The position numbers were made by a program, and so were the translations under genes. A stretch of DNA of 15,591 bases, from NCBI GenBank assembly GCA_002471345.1, contig DKPS01000172.1, forward strand, positions 1 through 15,591, written 5' to 3'. This stretch comes from Saprospiraceae bacterium UBA7328. GTDB taxonomy: Bacteria; Bacteroidota; Bacteroidia; Chitinophagales; Saprospiraceae. The notes under the pieces are model-generated. The model worked only from the letters and a program-made list of their open reading frames with translations, searched no databases and was not told where the DNA came from. Shown here in pieces: positions 1 through 6,591 of the stretch. Numbering within the stretch: the stretch's first letter is position 1; every line of letters begins with the position of its first letter.

Positions 1-27
1 CTCTCACTAAATTTTGATTTCTTCATA

Positions 28-58
28 ACAGTTTAAATTTAATTCATTTTTAAACTGT
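28..58. repeat. AT-rich inverted repeat downstream of the broken secreted-protein frame
   Basis: Arms ACAGTTTAAA (28-37) and TTTAAACTGT (49-58) are perfectly complementary over 10 bp around an 11-base loop. The repeat lies just past the stop of the minus-strand remnant at 66-368, so a weak transcription end or an mRNA 3' structure is possible. Neither side carries a clean T-run and the stem is AT-rich, so I do not call it an intrinsic terminator. Confidence 0.45.
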
Positions 59-65
59 CTTATTT

Positions 66-368
66 TTACGCAAGGATACAAGCCGTATTGTCCACTACGT
101 CAAACTGAGAACCAAAATCTTCAGTCGACACACCTAAAAAATATTGTCGGAGGCTGTTATCGAATAAAAAACCAGCATATGATTTGTTGGGACTATATAT
201 TCTTGCTCTAGCATCTGTTAAACTTTCTACGTCCAACATAAAATAAGATGGGGCGGCTCCTTTAGCTACATTCTGGCTACCATTGCCCACATTCTGACCA
301 TAGAAATATAAAGGGCACAAAAAAACTAATATAAGTGAAAGATGCTTTTTTACTAATGATTTGTTTGA
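66..368 (-). pseudogene. Remnant of a secreted protein, start codon lost (possible tail-fibre/adhesin-like N-terminus)
   Basis: The minus-strand frame is open from 368 down to the stop at 66-68. Its first part reads like a Sec signal peptide: two lysines, then HLSLILVFLCPLYFYGQN, the 'GQN' ending being common in exported proteins of this phylum. Upstream the frame is closed by TAA at 369-371, and between there and the signal core there is no ATG or GTG. The only TTG (318-320) lies inside the hydrophobic stretch and would destroy the signal. After the signal come about 65 residues including DARARIYSPNKSYAGFLFDN and FDVVDNTA. These resemble the beta-rich N-terminal region of Bacteroidota 'tail fiber domain' surface proteins, from memory only. 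Those proteins are far longer, so this looks truncated at the 3' end as well as start-less. It might instead be a short gene using a non-standard start. Confidence 0.45.
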
Positions 369-451
369 TTAAAAAAAATCCAAAAAATAAATTCTATCAA
401 TACTTTCTTCTCTTGGTGGAAAGTAACAGTGCAATATCTAGACTAAAGCAT

Positions 452-3400
452 CTACTCCAATAATTTCATCAATTTCTCATTATATAATTGCCCACCAATA
501 TTCATTTGTAAAATGTAAGTCCCTTGCGGCAAATTATTGGAAAGTACATTTTCGAAATGGGTGCCTGAATTAAATGAATTGCTACTTCTACTGATCACTC
601 GTCCATTCAGATCTGAAATAGTGAATACTACATCTGTTTTCTTTTCTAGTGTGAATCTCACATTCATATCCGTATTAGATGGATTTGGAAACACTGATAA
701 GTTGAATTCTGATTTTGTGATATCATTATTAGGAGTACTTCCTTCTTTTACTTGTAACACAGTTTGAGATGTAGTACATATTTCGTCTTGATTATCAGCA
801 GTCAGACAAGTCGTACCGATGGCATCCGCTAAGTCAAGATAATCTACATAATCAATAAACCATCCAGAGAAAGAGCCTGCAATTCCTTGATTGATATCTG
901 AGACCCATCTAAATCTTATCAGGACTTCATTTCCTTTAAAAGAAGATAAATCCACAATGGACTGAACCCAACTTCCGCTACTCCCTGTAAATCCTTTAAT
1001 TACAGGTGCTGTACTTGCTGGAAGAGTGTCAAAGTGATTGAATATCATATCCACATTATAACTATTGGACAAAAACAAATCGTCGGGAACATAAGACCAT
1101 GACTGACCACCGTCTTCCGATATTTCTACTATTCCACCATCGTATCCATACTCTGTAAAGTATCTGTGCCAAAACCTGAATGCAGGTTTTTCTTGATCCA
1201 AAACAACGGGGATTGATTGTTGCAAGAAGCCTTCTACCTCTAAGGTGTCATTAATGATATTATACGAATTTCTTCCGAGCCTCTTCACTATAGGGGATAA
1301 CTTCCATTCATTGTTTGCCCCTATAGCCGTTGGGTTTGAAAAGAAACCATTACCTGGGCCAAAATCATCGAAGAGCATTCTCTGTGTTTGCTTTTCTGTT
1401 CCCACTCTGATTCTATACTTCATTTCTACTTCCTGCTGGGAAGCCAAATCTCCAATGTTATATGTCAAAACTCCATTAGAGAGCATTGGAGAGAAATCTG
1501 TACCTGTAGAAATAAACTCCGCATTCTCCGGAAGAGTATTTCTTACAACCGTGTTAGTAGAGGTCTCTTCTTTATGATTTATAGCAGTAACCGTTATTTC
1601 TATTTCATCATCTACATTGCTGGCTTCAGGAGCTTCTTTACTTATTTTTATTGTTTTGATGCACGATGGCAAGGTCTGAAAGCCTTCTACATTATCATCT
1701 CTATTTTGTCGGTTTCCTCCAATAGCATCAAATCCTATTCCTCTTGCGGCAAAAGCATTCCACAACAGACATTCATGTATTCCATCAAACATCATTCTAT
1801 CAGCCTCAATTATTGCATCGCGACCTTCAATAAATCCTGGGCTACATGGCTGCAGTTTTAATCCAGCCATAACTAAAGAAAGGGCTTTGTGATTACCTGC
1901 ATCTTCATTTTTCCATGTTCCATCATATCCATACTGATCAATAAAAAGCCAATAAACATCCCAAAGTACCCCTGCCCAGATTTCACCTACAGGGTGAGGA
2001 GCAGTACCTGTACCTCTGATATCATTCATGGTCTGATCATTAACAGATCGATTTATTGAATATGGTGATCTTCTTATACCTCTGGACCCAACTGGTTGGC
2101 CTATCACATAAGTACCTATTCCTCGAGGATTTTCTCCAATATCTCCTTCTTGCTGAGTTACTACAAGGCCAAAAAAATCACTCCATCCTTCTCCCATTTC
2201 TTCGTCATTATTCAGGCAGGATGATCTTGAAGCTCCACCTGTGAGCCTTGAAGAGATCCCATGGCCATATTCATGCGCAATTATTCCATTGTCAAAACCT
2301 CCGGAAATGTTCAATATTTCAGTAGGCACAAAAGCAATCTCGACTTCATTCCCTTCTTGGAGTTCTCTTTCTATTGGATCACAATCTTCTTTAGTTAGAA
2401 AATAACCCGGTATAGTCACATTGTCAGCATTATCTGCTCCTGACATGTTCACTATTCCGCCGCTCTCAGATCCAATTGGATTCTGATTACAAACTACAGC
2501 CGCTACTGCCCCTGCTCGCTGCGCATTAAAAATTTTAGTGCTAAAGAAACAATCACCTCTTCTTATAAGAGCAATGTTTCCATTCATCTCTATGGTGTTC
2601 ATTGTAGTTTGACATCCATCAGTTGCGTCTCCGTTTCCATCATCTGTCAATACCAGATTCCCTGAAAATTCAGTTGTGACTCTTCCTGGTCCAAATAGCG
2701 CAGTACCAGTAAGATATTCATCTGCAACGGTTTCTGGAGAGCTCACTAACAAGTCTCTTGCCCGAGCCTCCCATTTGTACATCTGCATCCTCCCAGAATT
2801 GCCATCAGATGTTATAGTAAAATTAGCATTGCCTATTTCTATACCAGCATCAACATCATCCAATGTTTGTAATATTACAGGGTCGCCAGATCTCGCACTA
2901 GAGCCACCTTTACCATAATTGTTACTCTGATAATTTCCACTTGCTTCATTAAATCCTAGATTATAGCTCCAATCATGCATGAAATTACCCATGTAAAAGA
3001 TCTGGGTCACGTCAGCTAATTCATTTTGTGAATCCGTTATATCATTTGAAGGATTGTGTGGTGTGTTAAATATCAGATTTTGACCACCATCTGGCTCATC
3101 ATCCGAGCTGTTATTATTTCCATTTTTATCATGATAGGCATGTCCATTATTCCCTCTAGTGATCGTGTACTCTGCCCCGGCTCTACCATCAGTATCATGC
3201 CATCCGAATGGCGAAGCTACTGGGTCAGATGGCTCAACTAAAAGCTCCTGTACACCTTGGTTTGGTGCTTCTACATAATTAGGATATACTAAATATTGTG
3301 CACCATCAGTAATTGCCTTGGTACTTTCCTTTTTACTTTGAATGTGAACTGGCCTTTTACTCTTTTTCGAAAGTTGTTGAACTCCTTTTGAATTAGTAGG

Positions 3401-4033
3401 TGCTTGATTATGAAAACACTCTAGAGTTTGATTGATTTCTTTTAGTATACTTCCATTGCCCGCATCTATAATCGTACTTGATGCTTTGTCACTAATTTTG
3501 GAGTCATACTCAATCCTCCAACTCAATATTAGCACCCCTTCCTTTTGATAATAGATTTTTTCTGCGAATATGTCATTATGTGCTATTGCAGAAAGAGAAA
3601 GAGAATACAAGTTGTTTCGATTCTTTTGAAATTTGATCTTATTTTTTGGTAGAGGTACATTAAGATGCCCCCGTGTAATATGCAAAGCATCCATAGCTGA
3701 ATATTTATCCACACTTCTAAATGTCTTTTTACTCAATTCAGATAAAAATCCTACTCCACTATTAAAAACTTGACCGTCTTTTTTTACAGCTAGTGCTGTG
3801 ATAGCATTAAAGATGTCTACTCCTTTATGCGTTTGTTGGAGATAAACAAAATGTGTTTTACTTTTTTCGTCAAAATGAAAATCAGAAAGTCGGGCAGTAG
3901 ATACATCTGTATCACTAATTTTAAACTGTTCTGTTTTTGACTTTAAAAAAGCTCTTGCGGTTCGTTCGAAAATTTCTTGTGCATTTAGAGAATTGAGAGC
4001 AAAAAGGAAGATTAAAATGGATAGTCTGTTCAT
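452..4033 (-). CDS. Secreted M36 (fungalysin-type) zinc metalloprotease with PA insert and T9SS C-terminal sorting domain
   Basis: This is a predicted extracellular endopeptidase of 1193 residues, starting at the ATG at 4033. An eight-residue-longer frame begins with TTG at 4057 but adds residues ahead of a good signal peptide (MNRLSILIFLFALNSLNAQ), so I prefer the ATG. Order of parts: signal peptide 1-19; FTP/PepSY-like propeptide about 40-200 (HFVYLQQTHKGVDIFNA); basic linker about 216-240, a plausible maturation zone; catalytic region from about 247. The zinc motif HEYGH is at 587-591 and the third ligand is probably E615 in GEGWSD. A protease-associated (PA) domain is inserted at about 440-571, just before the active site (RRGDCFFSTKI, AGAVAAVV). 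A DUF11-like beta domain follows at about 788-871, then a MAM/jelly-roll-like domain at about 872-1077. The tail from about 1108 (FPNPS, GRVISRS, GTYILQM) is a type A T9SS sorting signal. All key residues are present, so it looks intact. The substrate is unknown; a role in feeding on protein is likely. Confidence 0.93.
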   Translation of the reverse strand: MNRLSILIFLFALNSLNAQEIFERTARAFLKSKTEQFKISDTDVSTARLSDFHFDEKSKTHFVYLQQTHKGVDIFNAITALAVKKDGQVFNSGVGFLSELSKKTFRSVDKYSAMDALHITRGHLNVPLPKNKIKFQKNRNNLYSLSLSAIAHNDIFAEKIYYQKEGVLILSWRIEYDSKISDKASSTIIDAGNGSILKEINQTLECFHNQAPTNSKGVQQLSKKSKRPVHIQSKKESTKAITDGAQYLVYPNYVEAPNQGVQELLVEPSDPVASPFGWHDTDGRAGAEYTITRGNNGHAYHDKNGNNNSSDDEPDGGQNLIFNTPHNPSNDITDSQNELADVTQIFYMGNFMHDWSYNLGFNEASGNYQSNNYGKGGSSARSGDPVILQTLDDVDAGIEIGNANFTITSDGNSGRMQMYKWEARARDLLVSSPETVADEYLTGTALFGPGRVTTEFSGNLVLTDDGNGDATDGCQTTMNTIEMNGNIALIRRGDCFFSTKIFNAQRAGAVAAVVCNQNPIGSESGGIVNMSGADNADNVTIPGYFLTKEDCDPIERELQEGNEVEIAFVPTEILNISGGFDNGIIAHEYGHGISSRLTGGASRSSCLNNDEEMGEGWSDFFGLVVTQQEGDIGENPRGIGTYVIGQPVGSRGIRRSPYSINRSVNDQTMNDIRGTGTAPHPVGEIWAGVLWDVYWLFIDQYGYDGTWKNEDAGNHKALSLVMAGLKLQPCSPGFIEGRDAIIEADRMMFDGIHECLLWNAFAARGIGFDAIGGNRQNRDDNVEGFQTLPSCIKTIKISKEAPEASNVDDEIEITVTAINHKEETSTNTVVRNTLPENAEFISTGTDFSPMLSNGVLTYNIGDLASQQEVEMKYRIRVGTEKQTQRMLFDDFGPGNGFFSNPTAIGANNEWKLSPIVKRLGRNSYNIINDTLEVEGFLQQSIPVVLDQEKPAFRFWHRYFTEYGYDGGIVEISEDGGQSWSYVPDDLFLSNSYNVDMIFNHFDTLPASTAPVIKGFTGSSGSWVQSIVDLSSFKGNEVLIRFRWVSDINQGIAGSFSGWFIDYVDYLDLADAIGTTCLTADNQDEICTTSQTVLQVKEGSTPNNDITKSEFNLSVFPNPSNTDMNVRFTLEKKTDVVFTISDLNGRVISRSSNSFNSGTHFENVLSNNLPQGTYILQMNIGGQLYNEKLMKLLE

Positions 4034-4248
4034 ATAGTTGTTTGTGGACTTTTGCAAGGTTTTTAAAAATATTGAACTTTTTTAGTTGATTTTAGTTCAT
4101 CAATCACACTCTTATTCGTCTTACGTATCTTGCAATTTTTCTAAAAGAATTAAATTTAGTTATTCTATTTCATTTTTATTGTCGTCTGTAAAATCAAAGC
4201 AATAAAATTGAGTTATGTTTTTCTTCACTACTGTAAAATACTCTTGTC
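4034..4248. promoter_or_regulatory. Divergent intergenic region between the protease and rlmB
   Basis: These 215 AT-rich bases must hold the promoters of both the minus-strand protease and the plus-strand rlmB cluster. I looked for the Bacteroidota -7 element TAnnTTTG and found only imperfect matches, for example TATGTTTT at 4214-4221 without a well-spaced -33 element, so I place no promoter. There is no strong hairpin. A 12-codon ORF begins at 4215 and is listed separately. Confidence 0.5.
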
Positions 4249-4253
4249 ATTAG
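4215..4253 (+). other. Possible 12-codon leader ORF overlapping the rlmB start
   Basis: An ATG at 4215 opens a mini-ORF (MFFFTTVKYSCH) that ends with TAG at 4251-4253. The T at 4251 is also the last base of the ATT codon (4249-4251) proposed as the rlmB start, giving a stop/start overlap like those used in translational coupling. The mini-ORF is short enough to occur by chance, and no ribosome-binding site is visible before it. Confidence 0.2.
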
Positions 4254-4992
4254 AAATAAGCAAAATCAAATTATTTTTGGAAGGAATCCAATTCTTGATG
4301 CATTACATAGTGGTCAGCACTTTGAGAAGATTTTCATTAAAAGTGGTCTGAAAGGCCCGTTTGTAGAAGAGGTGTATAATATAGTGAATGATCGAGCCAT
4401 TCCATTAAAGAAAGTACCACAAATAAAGTTAGACCAACTTTCCAGAAAAAGAAATCACCAAGGGGCTGTGGGAATCATTTCTGCTGTAGAGTATCAAAAC
4501 ATTAGGGATATCATTCCTCTGATCTACGAAAGAGGAGAAACACCTAATATTTTGATTCTTGAAGGAATAACCGATGTTAGAAATGTGGGAGCAATTGCCA
4601 GGTCCGCTGAAGTTCTTGGAGCTCATGCCATTGTATTCCCCTTGAGTAATAGTGCAGAGATTAATGAAGATGCTATAAAAACATCTGCAGGAGCATTGCT
4701 CTCCATTCCACTCTGTAGAGAAAGTAACCTTTTCAAAACAATTGATTATCTAAAGGAATCTGGGTTTCATATAATATGTAGTGCCCTTGATGGAGATACT
4801 AATATTTTTGAAATTGATATGACTGGACCATTGGCCACCATTATAGGATCAGAACAAAAAGGAGTAAGTAGTGAGCTAATAAAAAAGAGTGACAAAACGT
4901 TTAAAATTCCTCAACTGGGGAAGACGGATTCACTCAATGTGTCAGTTGCCTCTGGAATTATTCTTTATGAATGTATAAAACAAAGGAGATAA
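4249..4992 (+). CDS. rlmB: 23S rRNA (guanosine-2251-2'-O)-methyltransferase RlmB, apparently with an ATT start
   Basis: This SpoU/TrmH-type (SPOUT, knotted) methyltransferase uses S-adenosylmethionine to methylate a ribose in 23S rRNA. RlmB acts at G2251 in E. coli numbering. From the ATT at 4249 the product is 247 residues, close to the usual RlmB size. The L30e-like RNA-binding domain is recognisable at once (IIFGRNPILDALHSG, residues 8-22). The three SpoU motifs follow: NVGAIARSAE from N112, IIGSEQKG with E202, and IPQLGKTDSLNVS with N230. The frame is closed by TAA at 4234-4236. From there to the GTG at 4372 it contains no ATG, GTG or TTG; a start at that GTG would delete about 41 conserved residues. 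ATT gives the expected short lead before the FG motif. The gene heads a cluster, with only 25 bases before the TraB-like gene. The product call is firm; the start codon is inference. Confidence 0.9.
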   Translation: MRNKQNQIIFGRNPILDALHSGQHFEKIFIKSGLKGPFVEEVYNIVNDRAIPLKKVPQIKLDQLSRKRNHQGAVGIISAVEYQNIRDIIPLIYERGETPNILILEGITDVRNVGAIARSAEVLGAHAIVFPLSNSAEINEDAIKTSAGALLSIPLCRESNLFKTIDYLKESGFHIICSALDGDTNIFEIDMTGPLATIIGSEQKGVSSELIKKSDKTFKIPQLGKTDSLNVSVASGIILYECIKQRR

Positions 4993-5017
4993 CCTATATC
5001 CTTAAAAACAGAAAATT

Positions 5018-5956
5018 ATGAATAACTGGATTAATAGAATGTTGTCCTTGGCTCTGATGCTTATGATGGCTCAAAGTTGCAATACAGCAAAAGCAATAAC
5101 AGGTTCAGAAATAGAAGTTCCCTCTCCTAAAGAAAATAAATTAGCCAACAGCCTTCTTTGGAAAATAACTGGTGACGGACTCAAAGATTCATATCTGTAT
5201 GGTACTATTCACATCATAGATGATGATGAATTTTTCTACCCAAAAGGGACTATGGCTGCACTGAATGCAGTAAAAAAAGTAGTTTTTGAAATAGATATGG
5301 CAGAGATGAGTGACATGTCAAATGCTATGGCTTTGATGCAAAAAGCATTCATGTCTGATAACAAGACACTTGAAGATGTGATGAGTGAAGAAGACTATAC
5401 TTTAGTGAGTGATCATTTTCAAAAAATGGGGTTACCTATCTTTTTGCTACAAAGAATAAAGCCCATGTTTTTAACCATTTTTGCTAGTGGTGATATTAGT
5501 CCAGGAGATTTACAAAATGGAAAAATAAAGTCGTATGAGATGGAGTTTGCAAAAGAAGCAGAAAAGCGTCAACTACGAACGGGAGGTTTAGAAACTATTG
5601 ATTTCCAAATAAGCATTTTTGATGAAATCCCTGAAGAGGATCAAGCAACAATGCTTGTAGAATCTATTAAAACTGCTGATACGGGTAGTGATCAGATGAA
5701 AGAAATGGTGGAAATTTATAAAAGACAAGACATTACGGCGATGCAGGAAATGATGAAGGGTGATGAAACCATAAAAGAATATGAAGACATCTTGCTTGTC
5801 AAAAGAAATAAAAACTGGATACCACAAATCAAACAGATGATGGGTGTTGAGCCAGTATTTTTTGCTGTTGGTGCAGGTCACTTGGGGGGAGAATTGGGAG
5901 TAATTCAACTACTCAAAAATGAAGGACTTAAAGTAACACCTGTTATCTCTATTTAG
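5018..5956 (+). CDS. TraB/GumN (Tiki-like) family lipoprotein
   Basis: This 312-residue protein belongs to the TraB/GumN/Tiki fold. The family has two GxxH motifs plus a conserved glutamate, and in animal Tiki proteins these form a metal-dependent protease site. Here the motifs are GTIH (62-65) near the N-terminus and GAGH (285-288) near the C-terminus, with E91 in VVFEID. The closing stretch HLGGELGVIQLLKNEGLKV is typical of the family. The N-terminus (MLSLALMLMMAQSC) is hydrophobic and ends at C21, so it is probably a lipoprotein facing the periplasm, although the lipobox (A-Q-S-C) is not ideal. No substrate is known for bacterial members, so protease activity remains inferred. It starts 25 bases after rlmB and ends 8 bases before the carbonic-anhydrase-like gene, so the three are probably co-transcribed. 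Confidence 0.87.
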   Translation: MNNWINRMLSLALMLMMAQSCNTAKAITGSEIEVPSPKENKLANSLLWKITGDGLKDSYLYGTIHIIDDDEFFYPKGTMAALNAVKKVVFEIDMAEMSDMSNAMALMQKAFMSDNKTLEDVMSEEDYTLVSDHFQKMGLPIFLLQRIKPMFLTIFASGDISPGDLQNGKIKSYEMEFAKEAEKRQLRTGGLETIDFQISIFDEIPEEDQATMLVESIKTADTGSDQMKEMVEIYKRQDITAMQEMMKGDETIKEYEDILLVKRNKNWIPQIKQMMGVEPVFFAVGAGHLGGELGVIQLLKNEGLKVTPVISI

Positions 5957-5964
5957 ACTAGATC

Positions 5965-6477
5965 ATGTCCAAGATTATAGAAGTTAAAGGAATTAATCCT
6001 ACCATACCAGAAAGCTGTTTCCTGGCAGAAGGCTCTATCATCACTGGTGATGTGGTAATGGGTAAAGATTGTAGCATATGGTTTAATGCTGTAATCAGGG
6101 GGGATGTCTGCGAAATAAGGCTAGGCAACAAGGTAAATATCCAGGACATGTGTATGATTCATGGAACAATTGGAAGGTCCAAAACGATCATTGGCAACAA
6201 TAGTTCCATCGGGCATCGGGCAATTATACACGGTGCCATTATAGAAGAAAATGTTCTTATAGGCATGGGTGCAGTGGTAATGGATAATGCTATTATTAAA
6301 TCTGGGGCCTTGGTTGCTGCTGGAGCAGTGGTTTTAGAAAACCAGATTTTAGAGGGTGGATATATTTATGCAGGTGTACCTGCAAAAAAGATCAAAAAAC
6401 TAGATACAGAACAGCAACAATTTCATATTCTCCGGACTTCAGATGCATATATCAAATATTCAAGTTGGTATAAATAA
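5965..6477 (+). CDS. Gamma-carbonic-anhydrase-like left-handed beta-helix protein (YrdA/CaiE/PaaY-type)
   Basis: At 170 residues this has the usual length for the single-domain gamma-class carbonic anhydrase-like family, which forms trimers with metal sites between subunits. Hexapeptide repeats run through most of the chain. The three metal-ligand histidines are all visible: H66 (MIHGT), H84 and H89 (IGHRAIIHG). The family-conserved IRGD (R45, D47) and NIQD (Q60, D61) are also present. The C-terminal helix begins after AGVPAKKIKKL. Close relatives vary in whether they show measurable CO2 hydration, so catalytic activity is likely but not certain; acyl-transferase-like or uncharacterised roles are alternatives. 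No signal peptide is seen, so it is cytoplasmic. The gene is 8 bases after the TraB-like gene and 114 bases before a bicarbonate-transporter-like SulP, which favours an inorganic-carbon role. Confidence 0.88.
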   Translation: MSKIIEVKGINPTIPESCFLAEGSIITGDVVMGKDCSIWFNAVIRGDVCEIRLGNKVNIQDMCMIHGTIGRSKTIIGNNSSIGHRAIIHGAIIEENVLIGMGAVVMDNAIIKSGALVAAGAVVLENQILEGGYIYAGVPAKKIKKLDTEQQQFHILRTSDAYIKYSSWYK

Positions 6478-6591
6478 AAGGTTTTTACTATTTTTCAGGT
6501 CAGAAAAATGTAATTCTGCATTTAGTCTCATGATCTGACTAACTCAAGTCAATTACAAATTATTTTTTAATCTTTTCATACTTCAATATTT

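Noticed and set aside
1..26. Possible start of a further minus-strand gene (MKKSKFSE...) running off the left edge
   Set aside because: Only eight codons are visible, with no ribosome-binding or promoter support. It could be real but cannot be judged from this window.
1388..1861. 157-codon plus-strand open frame inside the protease gene
   Set aside because: It lies antisense to conserved protease-coding sequence, has a low-complexity cysteine/serine/phenylalanine composition and no recognisable domain; it is a shadow frame.
2676..2918. Proline/serine-rich plus-strand frame inside the protease gene, and similar antisense frames inside SulP, amt and mnmG
   Set aside because: All are antisense to strongly conserved coding sequence and have no start context or family resemblance.
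4055..4057. TTG start for the protease, eight residues upstream of the ATG
   Set aside because: It places polar residues ahead of a complete signal peptide that begins at the ATG at 4033. The same reasoning applies to the TTG at 9564 for the barrel gene.
4372..4992. Shorter rlmB beginning at the GTG at 4372
   Set aside because: It would remove the conserved L30e-like domain that is clearly encoded upstream in the same frame.
6499..6539. Nested complementary segments GTCAGA/TCTGAC and AAATG/CATTT between the gamma-CA-like gene and SulP
   Set aside because: The stems are short, AT-rich and widely spaced, with no T-run, so they are not distinguishable from chance.
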